Positions 1-8,504 of a DNA stretch of 64,000 nucleotides are shown here, piece by piece; position 1 is the first letter of the stretch; each line of letters starts with the position of its first letter. The notes below the pieces were generated by a model. That model was not told the DNA's origin. It was given only the letters and a program-made list of their open reading frames with translations, and did not search any database. The DNA lies in NCBI RefSeq assembly GCF_001677885.1, contig NZ_LOCQ01000061.1, positions 310,001 through 374,000 of the forward strand, given 5' to 3'. Origin of the DNA: Janthinobacterium psychrotolerans. GTDB taxonomy: Bacteria; Pseudomonadota; Gammaproteobacteria; Burkholderiales; Burkholderiaceae_D. The position numbers and the translations under genes were made by a program.

Positions 1-39
1 TTTTGGAGACCGACGCTCTGCCAATTGAGCTACGTCCCT
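1..39 (-). tRNA. tRNA-Trp (CCA anticodon), 5' part only
   Basis: On the minus strand the sequence begins AGGGACGTAGCTCAATTGG and runs through a D arm and an anticodon loop reading CT-CCA-AA, the tryptophan anticodon, before the window ends. The 3' half lies outside. It sits 66 bp downstream of tuf, the usual place for tRNA-Trp in this array, where secE-nusG normally follow (family knowledge, not visible here). Confidence 0.93.
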
Positions 40-63
40 ACGTAAAACTTTTGTGGAGTGCTA

Positions 64-90
64 TTCTACCACCTGAGACGCCCCAGGTGG
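64..90 (-). promoter_or_regulatory. Hairpin and -10-like box between tuf and tRNA-Trp
   Basis: A 7-bp inverted repeat (CCACCTG at 69-75, CAGGTGG at 84-90, 8-nt loop) follows the tuf stop without a U-tract. Right after it on the minus strand is TAGAAT (64-69), which could be a -10 box for tRNA-Trp, but no good -35 is visible. It may be a processing or attenuation hairpin in a continuous tuf-trnW transcript. The role is inferred. Confidence 0.3.
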
Positions 91-105
91 AAGCATAACG
101 TTTCC

Positions 106-1296
106 TTATGCGAGGATTTTTGCAACCACGCCGGCGCCAACGGTACGGCCGCCTTCACGGATAGCGAAGCGCAGGCCTTCTTCCATCGCGATCGGGTTGA
201 TCAGCTTGACGGTGATCGACACGTTATCGCCTGGCATGACCATTTCTTTGTCTGCTGGCAACTCGATCGAACCGGTCACGTCCGTCGTACGGAAGTAGAA
301 CTGTGGACGATAGTTGTTGAAGAATGGCGTGTGACGGCCGCCTTCGTCTTTCGACAGCACATAGATCTCGCCGGTGAAGTGGTTGTGCGGCTTGATCGAG
401 CCTGGCTTTGCCAGCACCTGACCACGCTGCACGTCTTCACGCTTGGTGCCGCGCAGCAGCAGACCAACGTTGTCGCCTGCCTGACCCTGGTCCAGCAGTT
501 TGCGGAACATTTCCACGCCGGTGCAAGTCGTTTTGACGGTATCGATGATGCCGACGATTTCGATCTCTTCGCCGACCTTGATGATGCCGCGTTCGATACG
601 ACCGGTCACAACGGTACCGCGACCCGAGATCGAGAACACGTCTTCCACTGGCATCAGGAATGCACCGTCAACAGCGCGCTCTGGGGTTGGGATGTAGGAA
701 TCGAGGGCATCGGCCAGACGCAGCACTGCGTCAACGCCCATTTCGCCTTCTTTGCCTTCCAGCGCCATACGGGCCGAACCTTTGATGATAGGCACGTCGT
801 CGCCTGGGAATTCATATTTCGACAACAGCTCGCGCACTTCCATTTCAACCAGTTCCAGCAGTTCCGCGTCGTCGACCAGGTCGCACTTGTTCAGGAACAC
901 GATGATGTATGGAACGCCAACCTGGCGGGCCAGCAGGATGTGTTCGCGGGTCTGTGGCATTGGGCCGTCAGCTGCCGAGCACACCAGGATCGCGCCGTCC
1001 ATCTGGGCTGCGCCGGTAATCATGTTCTTGATGTAATCGGCGTGGCCTGGGCAGTCAACGTGCGCGTAGTGACGCGAAGCCGTTTCGTACTCGACGTGGG
1101 CGGTGTTGATGGTAATGCCGCGTGCTTTTTCTTCCGGAGCCGCATCGATCTGGTCGTATGCTTTGGCTTCGCCGCCGAATTTCTTCGACAGAACCGTTGC
1201 GATTGCAGCGGTCAGCGTGGTTTTACCGTGGTCGACGTGGCCGATGGTGCCGACGTTGACGTGCGGCTTGGTCCGTTCGAATTTACCTTTTGCCAT
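106..1296 (-). CDS. tuf: Elongation factor Tu
   Basis: 396-residue EF-Tu, full length for the family. This cytoplasmic GTPase delivers aminoacyl-tRNA to the ribosomal A site. The G1 P-loop GHVDHGKT is at residues 19-26, DCPGH (G3) at 81-85 and NKCD (G4) at 136-139, followed by the two beta-barrel domains. The ATG follows an AGGAG Shine-Dalgarno. It lies between tRNA-Thr upstream and tRNA-Trp downstream, so it is probably transcribed from the tandem promoters ahead of tRNA-Tyr. Such genomes usually carry a second tuf in the str operon; it is not in this window. A long antisense reading frame opposite tuf is a codon-bias shadow. Confidence 0.99.
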   Translation of the reverse strand: MAKGKFERTKPHVNVGTIGHVDHGKTTLTAAIATVLSKKFGGEAKAYDQIDAAPEEKARGITINTAHVEYETASRHYAHVDCPGHADYIKNMITGAAQMDGAILVCSAADGPMPQTREHILLARQVGVPYIIVFLNKCDLVDDAELLELVEMEVRELLSKYEFPGDDVPIIKGSARMALEGKEGEMGVDAVLRLADALDSYIPTPERAVDGAFLMPVEDVFSISGRGTVVTGRIERGIIKVGEEIEIVGIIDTVKTTCTGVEMFRKLLDQGQAGDNVGLLLRGTKREDVQRGQVLAKPGSIKPHNHFTGEIYVLSKDEGGRHTPFFNNYRPQFYFRTTDVTGSIELPADKEMVMPGDNVSITVKLINPIAMEEGLRFAIREGGRTVGAGVVAKILA

Positions 1297-1384
1297 TTTG
1301 AACTCCTAATGATTTGATTAGATTGCTCAGGCACACGCCCGACGGTCTGGTTTGAATTGCTTCTGTGTTGCCTGCTGCGAATTC

Positions 1385-1459
<75 letters not shown>

Positions 1460-1502
1460 TGTAATTTTGCTGCATGGATGCATAAAGCATCTGAACGGGA
1501 AC

Positions 1503-1576
1503 TGGAGCGGGTGAAGGGAATCGAACCCTCGTCGTAAGCTTGGAAGGCTTCTGCTCTACCATTGAGCTACACCCGC
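1503..1576 (-). tRNA. tRNA-Gly (TCC anticodon)
   Basis: Acceptor stem GCGGGTG/CACCCGC, discriminator T, encoded CCA (1503-1505) and anticodon loop CT-TCC-AA. It is the second tRNA of the array and is transcribed with tRNA-Tyr and tRNA-Thr. Confidence 0.97.
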
Positions 1577-1629
1577 GAGGTATCGTTCACTTATCTTCAC
1601 TTGCTTTACCCAGTTTTTTTGCAAAAACT

Positions 1630-1713
<84 letters not shown>

Positions 1714-1726
1714 GCGGGAACCGCAG

Positions 1727-1755
1727 AGTATGAAGCATCTACTCACAACTGTCAA
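1727..1755 (-). promoter_or_regulatory. Sigma70 promoter of the tRNA-tuf operon (proximal)
   Basis: On the minus strand there is a perfect TTGACA (1750-1755), a 17-bp spacer and CATACT (1727-1732), followed by a GC-rich discriminator. The start point should be about 7 bp upstream of tRNA-Tyr. A GC-rich discriminator is typical of growth-rate/ppGpp-controlled stable RNA promoters. That control is inferred. Confidence 0.85.
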
Positions 1756-1820
1756 CCTTGTTTCGCATCGCTTGCTGCTGCATTTGCTTATAAAGAAGAA
1801 GTTGGCTGCTTCGGGGCGTG

Positions 1821-1850
1821 ATTATAAGCCCCCAAATTAATAATGTGCAA
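1821..1850 (-). promoter_or_regulatory. Second upstream promoter of the tRNA-tuf operon
   Basis: TTGCAC (1845-1850), an 18-bp AT-rich spacer and a perfect TATAAT (1821-1826), then a GC-rich discriminator. It lies about 95 bp upstream of the proximal promoter, in the tandem arrangement known from rRNA and tRNA operons. Confidence 0.65.
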
Positions 1851-1855
1851 GGGTT

Positions 1856-1885
1856 GGCGAAAAAAATTCGCATTTTTTTTGCGCC
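1856..1885. terminator. AT-rich hairpin, possible terminator
   Basis: GGCG, an A-run, TTCGC, a T-run and GCGCC form an inverted repeat between the end of the REC-TPR gene and the tRNA promoters. Read on the plus strand, a GCGAA/TTCGC hairpin is followed by eight T. Read on the minus strand, a weaker pairing could end the REC-TPR operon. Confidence 0.4.
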
Positions 1886-1924
1886 CCCTGCTTGCACCCC
1901 GCATTTCTCCGTCAAAACCGCATG

Positions 1925-3598
1925 CTACCGGGCGTCAGGCGGGTGCATCCAGGCCGCACCGCCCGGTTTGTACTTGCGCAGCAGCTGCTGGTGCAGGCCC
2001 GACAGCACCGGCAATTTGGGGTTGCGCGGGTCGAGCCGGCGCACGCCGGCGATCAGCCCCAGCACCTGCTGGCCCAGGCGCTCGTCCCAGCCTTCGTGTT
2101 CCAGGCATTTCAGCACGGCGACGGCGGCATTGAACACCACTTGCGGATTGTCGGGCAGACGCGTGACGGCCTCCCCCATCAACTCGACGGCGCCGCGGAA
2201 GTCGCCCTGCCCCGCCTTCGCCGCGCCGGCCGCCACCATGTCGGCCACTTCCTGGCGGCTTTGCCGCGCCAGCGCCCTGGCCAGCTCGTCGCAGCCGGCT
2301 TGCTCAAATACTTCCATGGCGCGTGTCATGGCCGCGCTGTCGGGCGCGTTGCGCATCACTTCGCGCATCACCTCGGCGGCGCCATCCTCGCGGCCATGGG
2401 CCAGGCAATAGCGCGCCAGCTCCGTCTTGACGGCGTTCGAGGCGCCGCCGCTGTGGCGGTTGGCGGCCAGCGCCGCGTCGAGCGACTCGGCCAGCCGCAC
2501 CTGGTTGCCGGTCTGGCCGTGCAGCATGGCGCTGCACAGGGCGCTGCACAGTTCCGTGTTCGGCTGGCCGCCCATGGTGCGGTCCAGCTCGCGGATCACG
2601 GCGCCGGCCTGCAGCGGATCGTTCTTGCGCACCAGGGTTTGCACCAGGCGCACATGGTCTTCCGGGTCGCGAAACTCCGAGTACTTGGCCTTGCTGACCA
2701 CCAGCTTCAGCGCTTTTTCCGCCGTCTCGACATCGTCGGCCGCCAGCGCCGCTTCGCCCAGGCGGCGCAGGCGGCGCACCGCATGCGGCGACAGGGCCAC
2801 CGCCTCGGCCAGCGCGTTTTGCGCGTCCTGCGCGCGGCCCTGGGCCTGGTGCGTGCGCGCCAGCCAGTCATAGGCGTCGAGAAAACGCTTGTTGCTGTCG
2901 ATCAGTTCTTCCAGCATCGCCTGCGCCGCCGGATAGTGCCCTTGCATGAACTGCGTCTTGGCCTGCCCCAGGCGCGCCCAGCCGATCGTTTTGGCGTCGT
3001 ACAGCGAGGCGTAGATCGGTTCGGCTTCGGCCGCTTCGCCCAGCAGCAGATGCAGTTCGGCGCGCAGGCGCAGGAAATCGGTGGCGTAGCGCGGATACAG
3101 GCCGGCGCCTTCGCCGCAGGCGGCGATCGCGCCGCGTTCATTGCCGACATCGATCAGCTGGTGGATCGGCATGAAGGCGGCGCGCTTGTCGACGGCGCGG
3201 CCGATGCGCTCGAGCATGTTGTCGGCCGTGAACGGCTTCAGGATGTAGTCGGTCGGCAGCAGCTCGACGGCGCTGACCACCTTGGCAAAGCTGCCTTCGC
3301 CGGTGACCATGAAAAACATGGTCGAAGGATGGATCAGGCGGTGGTGGCGCAGGTCTTCCAGCATCTGCTGGCCGTCCTGGCCGCCTTCGAGGTCGTATTC
3401 GCACAGGATCAGGTCATAGCTGCGGTTGCCCAGCATGCGGATGGCCTGGCTGGAACTGCCGGCGTCGTCGATCTTGGCCAGGCCGCACAGATTGAGCATA
3501 TTGTGCAGGCTCGAGCGCATGCCGCCATGCGGCTCGATGATCAGGGCGGACAGCCCCTTGAAGTCTTTCATGGAGTACGCGGCTGCATCAGAGGGCAT
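1925..3598 (-). CDS. Receiver (REC) domain protein with tetratricopeptide repeats
   Basis: 557 residues. A receiver-like domain (about 15-130) precedes a long alpha-helical region with TPR-like repeats, an architecture like the VieB group of response regulators. Two canonical REC features are altered. The phospho-acceptor position reads LCEYD, giving Glu67 instead of Asp, and strand 1 has only one acidic residue (IIEPHGG). The Thr99 and Lys121 (YILKPF) switch residues remain. Phosphorylation is therefore doubtful, and the protein may act as a constitutive partner or scaffold. The start overlaps the stop of the upstream REC-HD-GYP gene by 11 bp, so the two are translationally coupled. An alternative ATG lies nine codons in (3571). 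Confidence 0.85.
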   Translation of the reverse strand: MPSDAAAYSMKDFKGLSALIIEPHGGMRSSLHNMLNLCGLAKIDDAGSSSQAIRMLGNRSYDLILCEYDLEGGQDGQQMLEDLRHHRLIHPSTMFFMVTGEGSFAKVVSAVELLPTDYILKPFTADNMLERIGRAVDKRAAFMPIHQLIDVGNERGAIAACGEGAGLYPRYATDFLRLRAELHLLLGEAAEAEPIYASLYDAKTIGWARLGQAKTQFMQGHYPAAQAMLEELIDSNKRFLDAYDWLARTHQAQGRAQDAQNALAEAVALSPHAVRRLRRLGEAALAADDVETAEKALKLVVSKAKYSEFRDPEDHVRLVQTLVRKNDPLQAGAVIRELDRTMGGQPNTELCSALCSAMLHGQTGNQVRLAESLDAALAANRHSGGASNAVKTELARYCLAHGREDGAAEVMREVMRNAPDSAAMTRAMEVFEQAGCDELARALARQSRQEVADMVAAGAAKAGQGDFRGAVELMGEAVTRLPDNPQVVFNAAVAVLKCLEHEGWDERLGQQVLGLIAGVRRLDPRNPKLPVLSGLHQQLLRKYKPGGAAWMHPPDAR

Positions 3599-5180
3599 GC
3601 TCCGGATGCCACAGCAGGGGTTCGTGATCGATCAGGTCGAGCAGCGCGGCCACCACTTGCGGATCGAACTGGCTGCCGCTGCGCTGTTCGATATACGCGC
3701 GCACCTGCGGATACGGCCACGCTTCCTTGTAGGGCCGCTCATGCAGCAGCGCGTCGAACACGTCGACCACGGCGACGATGCGCGCGGCCAGCGGGATCTC
3801 GCGCCCCTTCAGGCCGTTCGGATAGCCGGTGCCGTCGAAGTGCTCATGGTGGCCGCCGGCGATCTGCGCGCCATAGGTCAGGTAGCTGACGCCGTCGACC
3901 ATATTGGCGGCCCGTTCCAGGATGGTACGCCCGACGCTGGCGTGCAACCGCATCTGTGCGCGCTCCGCGTCGGTATGCAAGCCCGGCTTCAACAGCACCG
4001 CGTCGGGCGTGGCGACCTTGCCGACATCGTGCAGGATGCTGGCCAGGCCTATCATGTCGAGCAATTGCGGCGTCAGCTCGTCGGCATACACGCCGCGCTG
4101 GCGCAGGCGATGGGCGATGGCGTCGGACAACTGCTGCACCCGCCGCACATGGCCGCCGGTGTCGCTGTCGCGAAATTCGGCCAGGTCGGCCAGCGCCACC
4201 ACGGTTGCTTCCTGGGCCTTGCGCAGCTGGCCGAACATGTACAGATTGTCAAAGGCGGCGGCGATGCGTTCGCAAAATACTTCCAGCAAGTCGCGCTGGA
4301 TCGGCGCCAGCGGCCAGGGCGGCGTGATCGAAATGGCCAGCTCGCGGTCGCTGGCCGTATGGATGAACAGCACGTTGGCGGGATGCTCGAACTGGCTGCG
4401 CTTTTCCGCAAACGCCTTGTCGATGGCTGACGCCAGCGCGTGCTCGGGCGGCATCGCGTTTGATTCGGCCAGCGCCGCATAGGTGCCGGTGGCGGCCACC
4501 ACCTCGGGCCGCCCGGCGCCGCCCTGCATCAGGCACAGCACGCCGTCGGCGCCCACGTCGAGGATGGCGCTGACCTGGTTCAGCACGCCGGAAGCAAATT
4601 CGCGCAGGGAATGGATCTGGTACAGATTGGTGGCGCCAGCGAGGATCTTGCCCAGGCCGATGCGGCTGCGCTCGAGCATCATCAGGCTTTCATAGGCGCG
4701 CAATGCCGAGATCACGGTGGTAAACAGCTTTTGCGTGGTCAGCTCGGTCTTGGCCTTGTAGTCGTTGATGTCGTACTCGACGATCACGCGCTGCTCGGGC
4801 GCCTGGCCCGGCTGGCCCGTGCGCAGCACCACGCGCACGATATGGTTGTTCAGTTCGGCGCGGATGCGCTTGGCCAGGATCAGGCCGGCGTCGTCCGTTT
4901 CCATCACCACGTCGAGCAGCACCAGCGCGATATCGGGCGTATCGCGCAAGATATCGAACGCTTCGCGGCCGCTGTAGGCGGAAAACAGTTCCAGCTCGCG
5001 ACCCTTGAAATTGACATTGCGCAGCGCCAGCCGCGTTACCGCATGCACATCGACGTCATCGTCGACGATCAGCACGCGCCACAGGCGCTGTTCAGGCGCC
5101 GCTGCTCCCGTCGGGGCCACCACGGGCTCATCCTCGTCGAGCAGCCAGTTATCGTCTGCATCGGCTGTGAGGTCGGTCAT
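3588..5180 (-). CDS. Response regulator with DUF3369 and HD-GYP domains (c-di-GMP phosphodiesterase)
   Basis: 530 residues. The receiver domain (about 33-160) has acidic residues at VDDD and phospho-acceptor Asp90 (LLDVVM), then a DUF3369 linker, then a C-terminal HD-GYP domain. HDVGK at 384-388 and HHEHFDGTGYPNG with GYP at 452-454 are intact, so hydrolysis of cyclic di-GMP is expected. I chose the ATG at 5180 because GGGAG stands 5 nt upstream; an in-frame TTG at 5192 is less likely. The gene overlaps the downstream REC-TPR gene. No histidine kinase gene is nearby, so the upstream input is unknown. Confidence 0.93.
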   Translation of the reverse strand: MTDLTADADDNWLLDEDEPVVAPTGAAAPEQRLWRVLIVDDDVDVHAVTRLALRNVNFKGRELELFSAYSGREAFDILRDTPDIALVLLDVVMETDDAGLILAKRIRAELNNHIVRVVLRTGQPGQAPEQRVIVEYDINDYKAKTELTTQKLFTTVISALRAYESLMMLERSRIGLGKILAGATNLYQIHSLREFASGVLNQVSAILDVGADGVLCLMQGGAGRPEVVAATGTYAALAESNAMPPEHALASAIDKAFAEKRSQFEHPANVLFIHTASDRELAISITPPWPLAPIQRDLLEVFCERIAAAFDNLYMFGQLRKAQEATVVALADLAEFRDSDTGGHVRRVQQLSDAIAHRLRQRGVYADELTPQLLDMIGLASILHDVGKVATPDAVLLKPGLHTDAERAQMRLHASVGRTILERAANMVDGVSYLTYGAQIAGGHHEHFDGTGYPNGLKGREIPLAARIVAVVDVFDALLHERPYKEAWPYPQVRAYIEQRSGSQFDPQVVAALLDLIDHEPLLWHPEHAL

Positions 5181-5252
5181 GGATACTCCCAAGGATTAAA
5201 TACGCAAGACACAAGAAACCCTATTGCTTGATGCCTGTCAAGGATAATCAGA

Positions 5253-6320
5253 TTAGATGCTGCTTACAACAGGATTTTGTGTCTCTTCCTGTGGCCTTGG
5301 CAGGCCGGGCGGTGGCGTGGCGGCGCTGCCGCTGCTGCTTTTGCCGCCACAGCCTTCACTGCCGGGCTCGACCGCCTGGTAGCGCACTTCATACTTGCCG
5401 GTCGCCAGTTGCTCGACGGTCAGCTTGTCATGCGCCAGCAGGTACAGATAGCGCACATTGGCGCCCCGTTCCAGGTCGAACAGCTTGACGAACACGGGGG
5501 TGGCATTGGCGCTGTTGTCGAGCGTGACGGACAGGTCGTCGCCCTTGTTGCCGATGGCAAAGCCGCTGACATAACCGGACTGCTGCGGCCACGGCTCGCC
5601 ATTGGGCGCCACCAGCGCCTGCGCCGCGCCATCGCAGGCGGGCAGGCCCGCTTTCAGGCTCAGCTGAGCCACGGCCAGCACCTTGATCTCGGGTATTTTT
5701 GGCTGCGCCGGCTCGGGCGCATAGGGCTTGCCGACGGCCCAGCTGTCGATCGCCACGGCCTCCGGCTTGGTCTCGGCCCTGACCTCCGGCTTGTGTTCCT
5801 CAGCGGCGTCGGCTTTCACGCCATCGCGCGCCAGGCCGGTCCAGGCCGAAGCCAGTGCGGCCGGCACCTGCGGCGAGCTGCCCTGCACCAGCAAGGCGCC
5901 CAGCCAGCCCAGCAGCAGGCAGGCAAGCAAACTCAGCCACCAGCGCCAGTCGCGCCAAACGGGCATCGCGCCGCGCCGCGCCTTGGACGGCGGCACATCC
6001 TGCGCCCAGCCATGCTCATGCTGTGCGCCCGACGCGCGGCCATCCTTGTGCCGCCCTTCTTCCTGGTGGGTGCTTTCCAGCCATTCGATTTCCCATTCCT
6101 CGGCGGCGATCCACTCGTCATGCTCCTTGCGGCGCAGCGGGTCGGACAGGGTGCCATAGGCGCTGTTGAGGATGGCCATGATGCGGGCCGCCTTCTCGTC
6201 GCCGGGATTCTTGTCGGGATGGTATTTCTGGCTCAGGGCCTTGTACGCGGCACGTATGACTTCCTGCGGCGCCAAACGCGCCACTTTCAGGTTGTCATAG
6301 TGTGTATGTATCTTTCCCAT
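5253..6320 (-). CDS. Membrane-anchored J-domain protein
   Basis: 355 residues. An N-terminal J domain (about 7-75) carries HPD at 34-36, the motif that stimulates DnaK ATPase. A charged linker follows, then one hydrophobic segment (about 127-147), then a roughly 200-residue C-terminal part predicted to lie outside the cytoplasm. There is no G/F region or zinc finger, so this is a type III (DnaJ-like) co-chaperone, not DnaJ. The C-terminal part is not recognised. It is 72 bp downstream of the HD-GYP gene start and on the same strand, but need not be in that operon. Confidence 0.85.
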   Translation of the reverse strand: MGKIHTHYDNLKVARLAPQEVIRAAYKALSQKYHPDKNPGDEKAARIMAILNSAYGTLSDPLRRKEHDEWIAAEEWEIEWLESTHQEEGRHKDGRASGAQHEHGWAQDVPPSKARRGAMPVWRDWRWWLSLLACLLLGWLGALLVQGSSPQVPAALASAWTGLARDGVKADAAEEHKPEVRAETKPEAVAIDSWAVGKPYAPEPAQPKIPEIKVLAVAQLSLKAGLPACDGAAQALVAPNGEPWPQQSGYVSGFAIGNKGDDLSVTLDNSANATPVFVKLFDLERGANVRYLYLLAHDKLTVEQLATGKYEVRYQAVEPGSEGCGGKSSSGSAATPPPGLPRPQEETQNPVVSSI

Positions 6321-6412
6321 CGTTCTATCTTGAAATCCGTGCGCGGCGACGGGTTCTTGCCGGCTGCAGCCAGGCGGTAGCGGTCATGATATACGATTTG
6401 ACAAGACGAACC

Positions 6413-6444
6413 ACGGCCGGCGGCGAAATTTCGCCAGCCGCCGT
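6413..6444. other. Imperfect inverted repeat after the MidA-like gene
   Basis: ACGGC and GGCGAAA, followed by their complements TTTCGCC and GCCGT, form a 12-bp interrupted hairpin 7 bp past the midA stop. It has no T-run, so its terminator role is uncertain. Confidence 0.35.
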
Positions 6445-6450
6445 GTCAAT

Positions 6451-7602
6451 TCACAGCCGGTGGCTGCGGTCGGCCGCCGACAGCGCATCGGGCAAGCTGA
6501 CGCCATGCCCCACCGCCAGCACCTTGAACAATTCGCCCATCTCGGCCGGCGAGACCAGCTTTTGCAGCGCGATCGATTGCGGCAAAAAGGTTGTCGCCTG
6601 TTCCGGATCGCTGCGCATCAGCAGTTCGCCGATGCCGGCGCCGAGCAAAAAGCTGGCCTGGTTCATGTAGGCCAGCACATCGAGGCCCGCGTCCTGGGCC
6701 GCGACCGCCATCGCCGTAAAATCGACGTGGGCCGTGATGTCCTGCAGACCAGGCAAATAGAACGGGTCGGCATGCGCATGGTGGCGGTAATGGCACATCA
6801 GGGTGCCGGTCGCGCGCAGGTCCAGGTAATACTCGTGGGCCGGAAAGCCGTAGTCGAACAACAAGGCCGCGCCGCCACGGCCCGCCGTCAGCATGCGCGC
6901 CAGCGAGCGCATGAAGCCGCAGGCCACGCCGTGGATTTCGGTCACGTAGCCGACCGGCAGTAGCTCGGCCTCGGGAATTTGCGCGGCGATCTGCGCGGCA
7001 ATCTCCGCACCCGCCAAGCGCTCGATATGGACAAACCGTCCATCGGCAATGCCGACGTCGAGCTCGCACCAGCCGGCCGGGGTTTTGCTGACCAGGCTGA
7101 CGGGCATGGCGTCGAGCACTTCATTGCCGAACACGGCGCCTTCGAAACTGTCGGGAAAGCCATCGAGCCAGACGACTTGTGCAAACGCGGCCAGGGCAAG
7201 CTCCTGGCGCGCGCGCAATTCGCCCGACAATTCGACGATCGCATACTGTTCGATAACGATGCCGGCGCTGGCCGCCTCGGTCAGGATGTCAAATGCCAGC
7301 TTGCCGGTACCGGCGCCAAATTCCAGGATGCGCGGGGCCGTTTGCGCCATAATAGCGGCTGCCACATGGGCCAGGGTGGCGCCAAACAACGGCGATATTT
7401 CAGGTGCGGTTGTAAAATCGCCATGTTCGCCCAGCTTGGCGGCGCCGCCGCTATAGTAACCAAGGTCAGGCGCATACAGCGCCAGCTCCATGAAACGGGC
7501 AAACGGAATGGCGCCGTCGTGCCGCGCGATCTCGGCGGCAATCAGGTGCTGCAAGGCATGGGACGCGGCCAGCGCGTCGCTATCGGGTTCGGGTAGGGAC
7601 AT
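6451..7602 (-). CDS. Class I SAM-dependent methyltransferase, MidA/NDUFAF7 family
   Basis: 383 residues from the ATG at 7602. The N-terminal FARFMELALYAPDLGYY signature and the SAM-binding LEFGAGTG (93-100) are typical of the MidA/NDUFAF7 family, whose mitochondrial member methylates an arginine of complex I subunit NDUFS2. The bacterial substrate is not established. The frame stays open to 7710, with other ATGs near 7641. I prefer 7602 because the family N-terminus begins about there and it leaves a 59-bp divergent promoter region to the SDR gene. Shine-Dalgarno support is weak. Confidence 0.88.
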   Translation of the reverse strand: MSLPEPDSDALAASHALQHLIAAEIARHDGAIPFARFMELALYAPDLGYYSGGAAKLGEHGDFTTAPEISPLFGATLAHVAAAIMAQTAPRILEFGAGTGKLAFDILTEAASAGIVIEQYAIVELSGELRARQELALAAFAQVVWLDGFPDSFEGAVFGNEVLDAMPVSLVSKTPAGWCELDVGIADGRFVHIERLAGAEIAAQIAAQIPEAELLPVGYVTEIHGVACGFMRSLARMLTAGRGGAALLFDYGFPAHEYYLDLRATGTLMCHYRHHAHADPFYLPGLQDITAHVDFTAMAVAAQDAGLDVLAYMNQASFLLGAGIGELLMRSDPEQATTFLPQSIALQKLVSPAEMGELFKVLAVGHGVSLPDALSAADRSHRL

Positions 7603-7661
7603 TCCCGCATTGTAACGAATCGGCCGGCCCGCCGTCTCCATCACCATACGCATAAAAGTAC

Positions 7662-8450
7662 ATGAACCACACTTCGACAGACACAACCGGCACGCCTCCC
7701 AAGGTCGCACTCGTCACGGGCGCCGCGCGCCGCATCGGCCGCGCCATCGCGCTGGGCCTGGCGCGCGAGGGCTGGGATATCGCCGTGCATTACCGCGCTT
7801 CGCGCGAGGAAGCATTGACCCTGGTCGACGAGCTGACCGCCCTGGGCCGGCGCGCCCAGGCCTTCCGGTGCGACCTGGCGCAGGAAGCGCAGGTGCGCCA
7901 GCTGCTGCCGCAGGCGCAGCAACAGCTGGGCCGCATTACTTGCGTGGTCAACAACGCTTCGTTGTTTGAATACGACAATGCCGGCGATTTTTCCTGCACC
8001 GCGCTCGACGCCCACATGCACGCCAACCTGGCCGCGCCGGTGCTGCTGGCCCAGGCGCTGTACCAGGCCACGCCATCCGGCGAACAAGCCGTGGTGATCA
8101 ACTTGCTGGACCAAAAACTGTACAATCTCAATCCTGATTTTTTGTCGTACACCTTGTCCAAGGCCGCGCTGCTGTCGGCGACCACCATGCTGGCCCAGGC
8201 GCTGGCGCCGACAGTGCGCGTGGTCGGCATCGCCCCCGGCATCACCATGGTGTCGGGCGAGCAAAGCGAAGCGAACTTCGTCAAGGCGCACGAAAACACC
8301 CCGCTGGGGCGCTCGAGCACGCCGCAGGATATTGCCGACTGCGTGTGCTACGTGGCCGGCGCGCGCGCGCTGACCGGCACCACCTTGCTGGTCGATGGCG
8401 GCCAGCACCTGATCGGCTTGCCGCGCGACGTCATGTTCCTGACCAAATGA
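7662..8450 (+). CDS. SDR oxidoreductase, pteridine reductase/dihydromonapterin reductase (FolM) type
   Basis: 262 residues, Rossmann-fold SDR. TGAARRIG at 19-26 binds the NADP(H) and matches the pteridine reductase variant of the glycine motif. NNAS is at 97-100. The usual catalytic Ser is replaced by Asp150, exactly 13 residues before Tyr163 (YTLSK, Lys167), as in PTR1-type pteridine reductases. Directly downstream (54 bp) is folB, supporting a role in reducing dihydropterins such as dihydromonapterin or dihydrofolate. This is a confident family call; the exact substrate is inferred. Confidence 0.86.
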   Translation: MNHTSTDTTGTPPKVALVTGAARRIGRAIALGLAREGWDIAVHYRASREEALTLVDELTALGRRAQAFRCDLAQEAQVRQLLPQAQQQLGRITCVVNNASLFEYDNAGDFSCTALDAHMHANLAAPVLLAQALYQATPSGEQAVVINLLDQKLYNLNPDFLSYTLSKAALLSATTMLAQALAPTVRVVGIAPGITMVSGEQSEANFVKAHENTPLGRSSTPQDIADCVCYVAGARALTGTTLLVDGGQHLIGLPRDVMFLTK

Positions 8451-8504
8451 ATCAGCCGATCCACCGGCTACCCCAACATACAAGCATCATTAAAAGGTAA
8501 AACC

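Noticed and set aside
58-1317. 419-codon open frame on the plus strand opposite tuf
   Set aside because: It is exactly antisense to EF-Tu, has no start context and no family features. Strong codon bias in tuf creates such shadows.
1892-3889. 665-codon plus-strand frame across the two response regulator genes
   Set aside because: His/Arg/Gln-rich shadow of GC-rich minus-strand genes. The minus-strand frames have clear REC, TPR and HD-GYP features.
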